The position numbers and the translations under genes are program-made. Below the pieces are notes generated by a model. That model did not search any database and was not told the origin of the DNA. It saw only the letters and a list, made by a program, of their open reading frames with translations. A stretch of DNA of 21,062 bases from Actinomyces sp. ICM47. GTDB lineage: Bacteria; Actinomycetota; Actinomycetes; Actinomycetales; Actinomycetaceae. How positions within the stretch are numbered: position 1 is the first letter of the stretch; every line of letters starts with the position of its first letter. The stretch is from positions 1 to 21,062 of the forward strand of contig NZ_ALCA01000124.1 of NCBI RefSeq assembly GCF_000278725.1. Direction: 5' to 3'. Of this stretch, positions 1-7,050 are shown one piece after another.

Positions 1-125
1 GTAGTTGGGAGGGGCGGGCCGCCGCCCTTGGGCACGGAGAGCAGTCGGGGAGGGGCGGGCTGTCGCCCTTGGGCACGGAGAGCAGTCGGGGAGGGGCGGG
101 CTGCCGCCCTCGGGCACGGAGAGCG
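1..125. repeat. 41-bp GC-rich tandem repeat, cut by window edge
   Basis: Three copies begin at 10, 51 and 92 with a period of exactly 41 bp; the third decays near 125. Bases 1-9 resemble the end of a further copy, so the array probably continues to the left of the window. Copies differ at only a few bases. Copies 1 and 3 carry a small dyad (GGGCGG, 4-nt loop, CCGCCC); copy 2 has a base change that spoils it. The array lies just 3' of the minus-strand membrane-protein gene ending at 138. No convincing gene runs through it. It may be a REP-like extragenic element or a 3' processing or termination structure; the role is inference. Confidence 0.85.
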
Positions 126-137
126 GGGGTAGTGTGG

Positions 138-1046
138 CTACAGGAGTCCCGCGAGGCCCTTCTTAACGGCACGGTCGCGCTGGTAGCGGAATACTTCGAG
201 GAAGATGCCGCCGAAGAAAATGCAGGCGATTGCGACCCAGATGCTCGCGGGAGCGTGACGCCCGTACACGAGGAAGTACACGTAGGGTGCCAGGAAGGTG
301 ACGGCGGCGGTGGCGGCACCGACGACGCGGTGCCAGAGCTTTTGCCCGGCGAGCATCTCGATGAGGCCCCACGTGTAGGGGATCGCGGTGATGACGTCGA
401 TGAGCCAGAGGATACGCCAGTCGCCTCGGAAGTGGGGGACGAACATGACGGGCACGGCGCGCGCCATGGAGTAGACGAAGACGACGACGTAGGCGATGAA
501 CTTGGGGTTGCGGCACAGCTTGAGGAAGGCCGTGCGCTCGATGATGGAGGCGCCGACTGCTCGGGCGGCGCGGGTGGCGTGTGACGCGGTTGAGAGCGTA
601 TCGAGTCCGGCCATGGAAACGCGCATGAACTCGCGTTGTTCGTCTGTGCCGGCCGCCCAAGCTTCCAGCAGCGCTAGGGGGGAGAGCGCGATGGGCGTGC
701 GTCCGCCGGAGGGTGCCCCGGCCTCGTGAATGAGATCGGCACCCAGGGCGTCGCGTAGGCGCGGCAGTTGGTCGCTGGGGATGACGGCGAGCCATAGGCG
801 CACCCGTCGTTGGATGGCGTCGTGGAGTTCGTGGGAGAGTGCGTGTCCGGCGGCCGAGTGGGGTGAGAAGCCTTCGGCGGCGATGTCGACGAGCGCCCCG
901 GGGTATTCGACGATGCGGGTTGTCAGGTCGCCGGCGCGATCAACGCCGGAGACGGTGATGATCGTCGCGGCATCCCACTGGTAGGTGCGTGCGATCTCGA
1001 TGTCGAGGATCGAGCGCAGCGTCACGAGGGATGCGATGTCACTCAC
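138..1046 (-). CDS. Four-helix membrane protein of unknown function
   Basis: 302 residues. The frame stays open far upstream to 1904, but that extension crosses the plus-strand gene at 1146-1514 and the DUF4235 gene. The likely start is GTG at 1046 (protein begins VSDIASLVTL), with GAGAGG a few bases upstream. Residues 1-180 look soluble and mostly helical. The C-terminal part has about four hydrophobic segments near 182-202, 211-233, 241-261 and 268-286, ending in a basic tail (RYQRDRAVKK), which suggests that end is cytoplasmic. I recognise no catalytic motif and no family. The gene is monocistronic on the minus strand and diverges from the sterol-carrier-like gene; the ATGs are 97 bp apart. 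The exact start is uncertain. Confidence 0.75.
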   Translation of the reverse strand: MSDIASLVTLRSILDIEIARTYQWDAATIITVSGVDRAGDLTTRIVEYPGALVDIAAEGFSPHSAAGHALSHELHDAIQRRVRLWLAVIPSDQLPRLRDALGADLIHEAGAPSGGRTPIALSPLALLEAWAAGTDEQREFMRVSMAGLDTLSTASHATRAARAVGASIIERTAFLKLCRNPKFIAYVVVFVYSMARAVPVMFVPHFRGDWRILWLIDVITAIPYTWGLIEMLAGQKLWHRVVGAATAAVTFLAPYVYFLVYGRHAPASIWVAIACIFFGGIFLEVFRYQRDRAVKKGLAGLL

Positions 1047-1133
1047 GGGTGGCCTCTCGGTAGGGGATGATCCACTCAATTGTGCCTGACTGGGCGGTTG
1101 GAATGCACGCCCACGTGGGAAGCGTGACGCACG

Positions 1134-1139
1134 TAGAAT
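1134..1139 (+). promoter_or_regulatory. -10 box TAGAAT of a leaderless promoter
   Basis: TAGAAT is followed by exactly 6 nt and then the ATG at 1146, so transcription would begin at or next to the start codon. No Shine-Dalgarno sequence precedes the ATG. A clear -35 is not visible. The same arrangement recurs before several other genes in the window. Confidence 0.6.
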
Positions 1140-1145
1140 CGACGT

Positions 1146-1514
1146 ATGGTGAAACGACGCATTGATCCGGCTTCGGGAATGGAGGCGCTGTGCGCTTGGC
1201 GTGGCTCGTGTGAGCGCGGCGAGGACGCGCCCCGCGCTGTTGTGCTGACGGCTGTGCGTTTCACCCTCGAGGAGTTGGGTGCCTTGCATCCGGGTCGTTC
1301 TGTCGAGGTGCGCGTGCCTCCTGCGGGTGCGGTGCAGATTCTTCCGGGGACCACGCACCGGCGTGGTACGCCACCCGCCGTCGTGGAGACGGACGCGCGC
1401 ACGTGGCTGTCGCTGGCGTGCGGTCTGCTCACGTGGGACGAGGCAGTGGCTGCCTCCCTGGTGAGCGCGTCGGGGGAGCGTACGGACCTGGGTCCCTTCC
1501 TGCCGCTCGTGTGA
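1146..1514 (+). CDS. Sterol-carrier-family (SCP_3-type) protein
   Basis: 122 residues, a typical single-domain length for the bacterial SCP orthologue family of actinobacteria. Recognisable family stretches are the N-terminal RRIDPASG, SVEVRVPPAGAVQ in the middle, RGTPPAVVETD, a TWLSLACG helix, and the C-terminal ending SGERTDLGPFLPLV. The fold is that of SCP-2, a hydrophobic-ligand pocket; the natural ligand in these bacteria is not established. It is cytoplasmic, with no signal peptide or membrane segment. It stands alone and converges on the DUF4235 gene. The ATG was chosen because TAGAAT sits 6 nt upstream, indicating a leaderless transcript. Confidence 0.85.
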   Translation: MVKRRIDPASGMEALCAWRGSCERGEDAPRAVVLTAVRFTLEELGALHPGRSVEVRVPPAGAVQILPGTTHRRGTPPAVVETDARTWLSLACGLLTWDEAVAASLVSASGERTDLGPFLPLV

Positions 1515-1560
1515 GTGGCAGGGGGAGGGTGTTCCGGGTGGGGAGGGGTGCCGCCGGTTT

Positions 1561-1839
1561 TTAGGCCTCGATCTGCGGAGCGCCGAAGCGTGCGATGATC
1601 TTGGGGGCCAGGTACTTCTGGGAGCCCTTGTAGGCGTAGCGTTGGGCGACGGCGGCGACGGCCGCGGTGCTTGCGGCGAAGAGCACCAGCGAGGCCAGGG
1701 TGACGTCATCCGAGTCTTCGGAGGGGATCGGGCGCTTTGTGACGGCTTTCCAGCCGAATTCGAAAATCTTGGAGGCCGCGAAAGCGGCTCCGGCGATGAC
1801 GGCGGTCGTGGCGAGCTTGTCGATGGTGGCGGAATCCAT
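1561..1839 (-). CDS. DUF4235 membrane protein
   Basis: 92 residues from ATG 1839 (MDSATIDKLATT). The open frame runs 21 codons further upstream, but AGGAGA about 6 nt before this ATG fixes the start. Two hydrophobic segments flank a polar loop: residues about 9-25 (AVIAGAAFAAS) and about 47-64 (TLASLVLFAASTAAVAAV). The FGWKAVTKRPIPSED segment between them matches the DUF4235 pattern of a W-K-x-x-T-x-x-x-P loop between two helices. The family is small, actinobacterial and of unknown function. It converges on the sterol-carrier-like gene with a 46-bp gap that holds only an imperfect G-rich hairpin. Confidence 0.8.
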   Translation of the reverse strand: MDSATIDKLATTAVIAGAAFAASKIFEFGWKAVTKRPIPSEDSDDVTLASLVLFAASTAAVAAVAQRYAYKGSQKYLAPKIIARFGAPQIEA

Positions 1840-1939
1840 GTGTGTCTCCTGGCGTGGGTTGGTTGTCCCTGCGCGGCAGCGCGTGCTTCCATGATGCCCC
1901 ACACTGCGCTCTCGTGCGAGATCCAGGCGCTTACTGGCT

Positions 1940-1945
1940 TATGCT
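1940..1945 (+). promoter_or_regulatory. -10 box TATGCT for the lipoprotein gene
   Basis: TATGCT lies 33 nt before the ATG at 1979, giving a leader of about 27 nt that contains GAAGGA as ribosome-binding site. No good -35 at 17 +/- 1 nt is visible, so this is a candidate only. Confidence 0.4.
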
Positions 1946-1978
1946 TATGGGCAAGTGTTCTCGTCCGAAGGATTCCCT

Positions 1979-3331
1979 ATGGCCCGCGCCCGTTCTGTAT
2001 TCGCGTTGGTAACCCTTGTGGTTGCTGCTACGACCTTGGCTGCGTGTACGCCATCAGTGTCGTCGCGTACCCCCCAAGATCCTTTCGGTGCACCCGTTGT
2101 TCCGGGGCAGGGGATCGAAGAAGAAGGGATTGAAGGCACGATTGATGCTCCCAGCCCGAGGACGGGCACGGACACGGTGACGGTTGCCCTCGTGGGCGGT
2201 GCGCAGCTGCCTACTGAGATGGCGCAGGCCTTCACGGAGGAGACGGGCTTCTCGGTCGCGGTCGTTCCCATTGATGGGGTGGATTCGCTCCCCAGGGCGG
2301 GGGCGGATGTTGTGCTGGGCCTGGATGGTGCTGATGCGCAGCAGGCGAGCCAGGCGGGCACGATTGCTCCGTCTGGCCCGCAGGACACTGTGACCCTGTC
2401 GGGTACTTCTATTTCGGGTGTGCCTGCGGCGGTGGCGTACGGTCGCGACGATGTGTGCGTGATCGCGGATAAGTCGTGGATGAGTGCGAATAAGCGCACG
2501 CTGCCCACGTCGTTTCAGGAGCTGAGTACTCCTCGCGTGCGCACACTCCTCGCGGTTCCGGATCCTGTCTCGTCGTCGGTGGGGCGTGCCTTCCTGCAGG
2601 AGGCTGGCGCGCAGACGGGTGAGGGCCTGGGTTCGTTCGTCCAGACGCTGAGTCCGCATGTCGATCCCTCGCTGGGTGCGGTTATTGGCGGGTGGACGGC
2701 TGGAGGGCACGTGTCTGACGGCTACCTGTCCGAGATCGTGGGGTCTGCGTCGGGCAAGTCCGGCTCGTACCCGCTCGTGGTTGCGCCGCGTTCGCTGGTT
2801 GCGGCTGCCGTGACGAACACGGGCGCCGATTCGTACGGGACGGCGTTGCCGTCGACGTGTATCGCGCGCATCATGTACACGGCGGCAACGAAGACGCCCG
2901 CAACGGACGGCGCTGAGTCCTTGATCGCCTGGCTGCAGAGTGCGGAAGCGCAGCATTCTTTGGCGACCACGGGGGCGGCCTATCCGATCGATGGGGTCCT
3001 CGCGGCAAACACGAAGGCCGAGTGGTTCTCGGGCATCACGGGCAGTCCCGTCGTGCCGGACGAGACCATGGGGTCGTTCAACGCGAAGGGTGCGTGGTTG
3101 GCGATGTGGACCGCGGCGCTCGATGAGCCTGCTCCGGCTCAGACGCCCACGCAGCAGCCTTCGGGCCAGCCTTCGGGTCAGCCCTCGAGCCAGCCTTCGG
3201 GCCAGCCGAGTGCGAACCCGGGCGCGCCCGGGATCGGTAACAGCAACCAGGCTGACGATTCCGACGAGGATGAGGATGACGAACCTCGTACGAGGACCCG
3301 TCACCCGATCGATGATGACGACGAGGAGTAG
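1979..3331 (+). CDS. ThiB/TbpA-like substrate-binding lipoprotein with repetitive acidic tail
   Basis: 450 residues from ATG 1979 (GAAGGA about 6 nt upstream); an in-frame GTG at 1955 is less likely. Residues 1-23 form a lipoprotein signal with lipobox TLAAC, so Cys23 should be lipidated and the protein anchored outside the membrane. The body follows the periplasmic-binding-protein pattern of thiamine-binding ThiB/TbpA: ADVVLGLDGAD, then VAYGRDDVCVIADKSW, LLAVPDPVSSSVGRAFL and SYPLVVAPRS, and a Cys in LPSTCIARI. This similarity is from memory of the family and ligand identity is not proven. The last ~70 residues are unusual: Pro-rich, four QPSG/QPSS repeats, then an Asp/Glu-rich end (DDSDEDEDDE, DDDDEE). 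No permease or ATPase gene is adjacent, so any transporter partner is encoded elsewhere. Confidence 0.8.
   Translation: MARARSVFALVTLVVAATTLAACTPSVSSRTPQDPFGAPVVPGQGIEEEGIEGTIDAPSPRTGTDTVTVALVGGAQLPTEMAQAFTEETGFSVAVVPIDGVDSLPRAGADVVLGLDGADAQQASQAGTIAPSGPQDTVTLSGTSISGVPAAVAYGRDDVCVIADKSWMSANKRTLPTSFQELSTPRVRTLLAVPDPVSSSVGRAFLQEAGAQTGEGLGSFVQTLSPHVDPSLGAVIGGWTAGGHVSDGYLSEIVGSASGKSGSYPLVVAPRSLVAAAVTNTGADSYGTALPSTCIARIMYTAATKTPATDGAESLIAWLQSAEAQHSLATTGAAYPIDGVLAANTKAEWFSGITGSPVVPDETMGSFNAKGAWLAMWTAALDEPAPAQTPTQQPSGQPSGQPSSQPSGQPSANPGAPGIGNSNQADDSDEDEDDEPRTRTRHPIDDDDEE
3155..3206 (+). repeat. 12-bp coding tandem repeat (QPSG units)
   Basis: Just over four units of CAGCCTTCGGGC and close variants encode Gln-Pro-Ser-Gly/Ser in the lipoprotein tail. 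Units 1, 2 and 4 are nearly identical in DNA, so copy number could change by slippage. In the protein this is a flexible spacer before the acidic end. Confidence 0.85.
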
Positions 3332-3345
3332 TCAGTTCTCCTGTG

Positions 3346-3385
3346 AGTGAAGGGGGGACGCGGCGTACCGCGTCCCCCCTTCACT
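3346..3385. terminator. Bidirectional terminator hairpin, 18-bp perfect stem
   Basis: Positions 3346-3363 and 3368-3385 are perfect reverse complements around a CGTA loop, with a run of six G paired to six C. It sits 14 bp after the lipoprotein stop and between convergent genes (that gene and the GalT-like gene ending at 3474). No U-tract follows on either strand, so it may act as an intrinsic terminator of the U-less actinobacterial type or as an RNA-stabilising 3' end. Confidence 0.8.
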
Positions 3386-3473
3386 GTGTGCGGTGAGGAT
3401 GATCGGCGCGCGGTGACGAGGCCGTGGCGGGGTACGACCGTGGCGCCGTTGGGGTGTGAGGGGTAGACGTTCC

Positions 3474-4793
3474 CTAGTCGCGCAGCATGGAGGGGCTGAC
3501 GCGGCACTCGTCACCGATGCGCATGGGGGCGATGAGGCCCTTGTCGCGCAGCTCGCGCAGGCGTGGCACGGTTCGTTCGACGACCTTCCAGGGATCGATC
3601 GTGTTGAGGTAGATGCGGGTGCCGCCCTCGAATCCGGCCAGGGTAGAGATGCGCCACTTGAGCAGGATCCTCCAGCGCATGGGAGTCGTGACTGTGGGCG
3701 GGCGGTGGTACCACTCTTCGTTGGCGGGCACGTCTGCGCCGGTCGCCGCGTGCGCGGCGTGCAGGATGTCGGAGATCCCAGCCATTGCCTCGTCGCTGAC
3801 CTCCCATGGGTTGCGCGGGGAGTGTAGCGGCCAGATTGCGATGCCGGGGAAGCGATGACCGAAGCCTGCCAGGGCGACGGCGTGCTCGTTTTGAGCGATG
3901 AGGAGTTTGCGGGTGGCGGCGACCGTGAAGATCTGGTCGTAGATGTCGGGCTGTGCGCGCAGGCGCTCGAGTTCTGCTTCTGTTTGAACGGCAAGGTCGT
4001 CGATGGCGACCAGCTGCTTGTGCAGGTGGTCGAAGGAAGCGCCGGCAGGGCGCAGCCAGTTCTGGAAGGTGGCGACGTAGCGCACGGCGGGGTTGAGGCC
4101 GTACAGGTCGTGCATTGAGCGGGCTGTGTAGGCGGTGTACTGGGTGTGCTCTTCCGGGGTGAGGGTGCCCGACCCGGCGAGCTGGTGGGCTTCGGTTGCC
4201 CCGTCGATGAAGTGGCGCTTGCCGATAATCAGGTCGTGGCCGCCGGAGAAAAAGCCGTTGGCGGCCTGCAGGCGCGCGGTCTCGCTGGTGGCCGCGAATT
4301 CGCCTTCGCTCATGCCCGAGGCCAGCATCCGCGCGCGTACGACGTTCATGACGTGGTCGTAGCCCACGTCCGAGGCCAGGTATCGGGCCATGCGGTGGCG
4401 GTCGGCCTCGGAGGGCATGTGCCCGTGGTTGAGGTGCCAGTAGTTGTAGGAGACGATTTCGAACAGGTTAGGGATACGCCGAAATTCGGCGACCGTGTCC
4501 CCGAGCTTGTCGGCGGGGAGGGCGTCGAGCTGTTCCCACGTGCCGTCGTCTCGGCGTACGAGGCGCGACTTTTCGGGCGGTGTCTCCAGGTAGCGCTTGG
4601 AACAGAACGCGCAGTAGTGCCCGTCAGCCTCGTGGTCGATGGGGGTGCAGTCGGTGCGCGGCGCGGCGAGCGGACGATTTCCGCGGCCGGGGACGGTCCA
4701 CACCTCTGTGCCGGTGAGCAGGTTCTGCTGTTTGACGGTGCCGTCGGCGAGTCGCACGATGGCGCGGTCGGCGCGGGTAAGCTTCGATGCCAT
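3474..4793 (-). CDS. GalT-like nucleotidyltransferase (DUF4921-type)
   Basis: 439 residues. Features of the galactose-1-phosphate uridylyltransferase/HIT superfamily are visible: a CxxC zinc pair at C61 and C64 (HYCAFCSKRY), a conserved NLFEIVSYNYWHLNH stretch near 109-123, and an H-x-H-x-Q active-site-like motif at H256-L-H258-K-Q260, where the first His would be the nucleotide acceptor in GalT. It is longer than GalT (about 350) and lacks the exact HPHxQ, so I assign superfamily and likely DUF4921 family rather than a substrate. It is cytoplasmic. No galactokinase or epimerase gene is nearby. It lies 19 nt downstream of an aldo/keto reductase on the same strand but carries its own -10 box for a leaderless start. 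Confidence 0.8.
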   Translation of the reverse strand: MASKLTRADRAIVRLADGTVKQQNLLTGTEVWTVPGRGNRPLAAPRTDCTPIDHEADGHYCAFCSKRYLETPPEKSRLVRRDDGTWEQLDALPADKLGDTVAEFRRIPNLFEIVSYNYWHLNHGHMPSEADRHRMARYLASDVGYDHVMNVVRARMLASGMSEGEFAATSETARLQAANGFFSGGHDLIIGKRHFIDGATEAHQLAGSGTLTPEEHTQYTAYTARSMHDLYGLNPAVRYVATFQNWLRPAGASFDHLHKQLVAIDDLAVQTEAELERLRAQPDIYDQIFTVAATRKLLIAQNEHAVALAGFGHRFPGIAIWPLHSPRNPWEVSDEAMAGISDILHAAHAATGADVPANEEWYHRPPTVTTPMRWRILLKWRISTLAGFEGGTRIYLNTIDPWKVVERTVPRLRELRDKGLIAPMRIGDECRVSPSMLRD

Positions 4794-4799
4794 GTCTTA

Positions 4800-4805
4800 A
4801 TCGTA
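4800..4805 (-). promoter_or_regulatory. -10 box TACGAT, leaderless start of GalT-like gene
   Basis: Read on the minus strand, TACGAT is followed by TAAGAC (6 nt) and the ATG at 4793. No Shine-Dalgarno sequence is present. The box falls in the 19-nt gap after the aldo/keto reductase, so the downstream gene can be transcribed independently. No clear -35. Confidence 0.55.
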
Positions 4806-4812
4806 CCTGTTG

Positions 4813-5688
4813 TCAGAGTCGGTTCATGGTGGCGGGGTGCGATCCGGTGCGCCCGGCCTCGCCTTCGTCGAGCGCGTCGATGCGGGCGCGCTGGTCGGGA
4901 CTCAGGCTGAAGGAGAAGGTGTCAATGTTGGTGGCCATGCGCGCCGGACTCAGGGTCTTGGGGAAGACGACGTGGCCGCGGTCGATGGCCCAGCGCAGGG
5001 TGACTTGCGCGGCGCTGACGCCGAGTTCGTCGCCGATGGCGACGAGGGTTGGGTCGGTGATGGCGCGCCCGCGTGCCAGGGGAGACCATGCCTCGAAGAC
5101 CATGCCGAGTTTGTGCGCGTAGGAGCGTAGCGCCTCGTTGGGGAGGAATGGGTGTGCCTCGACCTGGAGGGCGTGTGGTGGCACGGAAGCGATGGAGCGG
5201 ACGGCTTCGATGTGGTCGCGCTCGTAGTTCGACAGGCCGATGGCGCGCGCGTTGCCCGCAGCGAAGGCGTCCTCGAGGGCTGGCCACGGCAGGGCGACGT
5301 CCCCGCCGTAGAGGGTGGGCAGCGGCCAGTGTACGAGGAGGTCGACGTAGTCGGTGCGCAGATCTTCGAGTGATCGTGCGATGGATGCGGCAGCGCGCTC
5401 GGGTGCGTGGTTGGAGTTGTCGACCTTGGTGGTGAGGAAGATCTGCTCGCGTTCGATGCCAGACGCTTCGAGCGCGGCACCGACCTCGGCCTCGTTGCCG
5501 TACATCTGCGCGGTATCGATATGGCGGTAACCAACCTCAAGTGCGCGGCTCACGGCGTCGTAGGCGTCCTCGGGCGCGACCTTGTAGGTGCCGAAGCCAA
5601 GCACGGGGATGGGTGCGCCCGTTGGGAGTGTGAGCGTGGGAATGGGGGACGAGGCCGTGGCCGCGTCACTCGGGAATGGGGCGTTCAT
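4813..5688 (-). CDS. Aldo/keto reductase (2,5-diketogluconate-reductase-like)
   Basis: 291 residues. NADPH-dependent carbonyl reductase of the (beta/alpha)8 AKR superfamily. The catalytic tetrad is complete: D58 and Y63 (HIDTAQMYGNE), K88 (FLTTKV) and H120 (LLVHWP). Further family signatures are GFGTYKV near the N-terminus, IGLSNY in the middle, and a C-terminal cofactor loop with FPKTLSPARMATNID. The overall pattern is that of AKR5/YafB/DkgA-like enzymes; the substrate cannot be read from sequence. The start at 5688 has AGGAGG 8 nt upstream. It is followed closely by the GalT-like gene and diverges from an unknown acidic protein. A second, distinct AKR lies at 20081. Confidence 0.92.
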   Translation of the reverse strand: MNAPFPSDAATASSPIPTLTLPTGAPIPVLGFGTYKVAPEDAYDAVSRALEVGYRHIDTAQMYGNEAEVGAALEASGIEREQIFLTTKVDNSNHAPERAAASIARSLEDLRTDYVDLLVHWPLPTLYGGDVALPWPALEDAFAAGNARAIGLSNYERDHIEAVRSIASVPPHALQVEAHPFLPNEALRSYAHKLGMVFEAWSPLARGRAITDPTLVAIGDELGVSAAQVTLRWAIDRGHVVFPKTLSPARMATNIDTFSFSLSPDQRARIDALDEGEAGRTGSHPATMNRL

Positions 5689-5712
5689 CAGTGAATCCTC
5701 CTGGTTGCTTTC

Positions 5713-5718
5713 AGTGTA
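5713..5718 (-). promoter_or_regulatory. Candidate -10 box TACACT for the aldo/keto reductase
   Basis: On the minus strand TACACT lies 24 nt before the ATG at 5688, leaving a short leader that contains AGGAGG. No convincing -35 is seen. Confidence 0.35.
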
Positions 5719-5834
5719 GCGTCCCTGGGAGGGGATGGTCGCGGGCGTCCGCGCGCGAGCCCGATGCGTGCAGCGTAGTGTTGTCTTCGCTTCGGAGCCG
5801 CGCGTGGTGCCGGTTTGAGAGGACAGGAGGACTC

Positions 5835-6659
5835 ATGATCAGTGCATGCGAGACGGAGGATGGTGTCGTCTTCGATATGAGCGAGCTGGAGGCCGACGCG
5901 CTGCGCTCATATGCCGATGGGCTTGTTGCCGACCCCAAGCATCCTTTCGTTGAGCTGCTGCGCAGCCAGGGCCTCGTCGTCGGTGACACTCCCGTCCCAC
6001 ACCTTGCTGTGCTCCTTGAGGCGTTCTCGCAAGCGACGAAGGTGCTCACCGCCTGGGTCATTGCCCCGGCTGGATGCCGCCGCGCCACCTTCTTTGTGGG
6101 TCCGCACTCCGCCGTGGTGTCGCGGTGCGACGAGGGAGGACTGTACGCGGGCGAGGATGACCTGTTGTCGGTGTGGGCTATCGACTCCGCGCAGCTGCGC
6201 GAGACCTTTTTCGAACTGAGCGCCTTGGGGGAACCCGTCGGCGACGGGATTGTGCCGACGGCGGTACCGGAGGTGCTCTTTGAAGCCCTCGAGCGGGGTG
6301 ATGCCACGGAGATTCTTGTGGAGGTACCGAAGGTTGCTCGCGAGATTGCCGACGTGATTGATACTGATGTCGATGAGGTGACAGGGGCTTTCTGGGCGGA
6401 TGTCGCGGATGATTCGTGGGTGGGACTCGCCGTACGGGTCGTCGATGTGGTGTCGTACCCGGATCTGTCGGGTGACAGTTGGCGTTTGATTGGCACCAGC
6501 GAGGAGGTATGCGAGGTGCTGGCGGGCGTGGAGTTTACTGAGCTGTACCCCGATGAGGTGCCTCTGCTGGCGGATGAGGACGGTGAATTCTGGGCGGCAG
6601 TTGCTTCATCATCGCCGGAGGTGCTCTGGGAAGACATCGAGGACGTACTCGCTGAATAG
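5835..6659 (+). CDS. Acidic protein of unknown function
   Basis: 274 residues from ATG 5835, chosen for the perfect AGGAGG 5 nt upstream; the frame is open further 5' to 5676 but that stretch is poor. The protein is strongly acidic, especially the C-terminal half (EEVCEVL, YPDEVPLLADEDGEF, WEDIEDVLAE), with no signal peptide or membrane helix. An N-terminal helical part (SELEADALRSYADGLV) is followed by beta-rich stretches (RRATFFVGPHSAVVSRCDEGG, then LLSVWAIDSAQL). That order faintly recalls EspG-like type VII chaperones, but I would not assign it, and no type VII genes are nearby. It is a single gene between a divergent AKR and a long intergenic region. Confidence 0.75.
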   Translation: MISACETEDGVVFDMSELEADALRSYADGLVADPKHPFVELLRSQGLVVGDTPVPHLAVLLEAFSQATKVLTAWVIAPAGCRRATFFVGPHSAVVSRCDEGGLYAGEDDLLSVWAIDSAQLRETFFELSALGEPVGDGIVPTAVPEVLFEALERGDATEILVEVPKVAREIADVIDTDVDEVTGAFWADVADDSWVGLAVRVVDVVSYPDLSGDSWRLIGTSEEVCEVLAGVEFTELYPDEVPLLADEDGEFWAAVASSSPEVLWEDIEDVLAE

Positions 6660-6859
6660 TCCACCTGTCGATCCGCAGGTCTCACAGTCTGAGATTGAAG
6701 GGTGTCAATTATTTACTACATCTCTGGTCAAATGATGCCCATGGGTCGGTTTTTCGCGTTTTACGTGTGTCGCTGCGCGGTTCGCTGAGTGTCTGACCGA
6801 ATGACTTATAAAACATTGCAATACGGCTGAAAAACAGTCGGATGCTGTCTGCAACATGG

Positions 6860-6888
6860 TTGACACTTTTATTGGTATACCGGTTAAT
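6860..6888 (+). promoter_or_regulatory. Candidate distal promoter TTGACA-17-GTTAAT
   Basis: TTGACA (6860-6865) is a perfect -35. After 17 nt comes GTTAAT (four of six matches to consensus). The GGTATACC palindrome lies inside the spacer, where a regulator would block polymerase. The resulting leader to the padR start would be about 155 nt, so a more proximal promoter near 6994-7006 may also operate. Confidence 0.45.
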
Positions 6889-6924
6889 TTCTCCTGTCTT
6901 CCCTGAAATGTCAAAGGCTTGCAT

Positions 6925-6951
6925 CTAACCAAACGGTAGGGTTTGTGTTAG
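6925..6951. promoter_or_regulatory. Imperfect inverted repeat, candidate operator
   Basis: CTAACCAAAC and GTTTGTGTTAG are inverted repeats apart from one inserted base, separated by 6 nt. The site lies about 100 bp before padR. PadR proteins bind such dyads and often regulate their own operon, so this is a candidate target; the sequence does not match a motif I can name. Confidence 0.35.
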
Positions 6952-7050
6952 GTAAGCCACCGTGATTTGTCCTCACTAAGTAACGATTTGGCGTACGATA
7001 GATACTGTTCAACCACGAAGCCAACACGTCACGACAACGAACGGAGAGTT

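Larger units (their letters stand above)
6660..7050. other. 391-bp lower-GC intergenic region upstream of the padR operon
   Basis: This is the longest region without a gene and is visibly richer in A+T than its surroundings, mainly 6700-6960. It holds two short hairpin possibilities just after the upstream stop (ACCTG/CAGGT around 6665-6683; TCTCA/TGAGA around 6679-6694), a TTGACA-type promoter, a GGTATACC palindrome at 6874-6881, an imperfect inverted repeat at 6925-6951, and possible proximal -10 boxes (TACGAT at 6994, GATACT at 7001). Short open frames on the minus strand here lack coding character. It probably serves as the control region of the PadR/ABC operon. Confidence 0.6.

Noticed and set aside
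1533..1562. Possible terminator (CCGG...CCGG followed by TTTTTA) between the sterol-carrier and DUF4235 genes
   Set aside because: Beyond four pairs the stem is full of mismatches and the T-run overlaps the stop codon of the minus-strand gene; too weak to list.
1047..1904. Upstream extension of the minus-strand membrane-protein frame, giving 588 codons in all
   Set aside because: It crosses the plus-strand sterol-carrier gene and the DUF4235 gene in another frame, and its sequence is Pro/Ser/Arg/His-rich, typical of a non-coding GC-rich frame.
2054..3304. Minus-strand open frame (416 codons) opposite the lipoprotein gene
   Set aside because: Extremely Arg-rich shadow without motifs; the plus-strand product has a lipobox and binding-protein pattern.
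6705..6932. Small minus-strand open frames in the AT-rich intergenic region
   Set aside because: No ribosome-binding site and no recognisable sequence; two overlapping frames are equally open, which fits low-GC non-coding DNA. A degraded gene remnant cannot be excluded.
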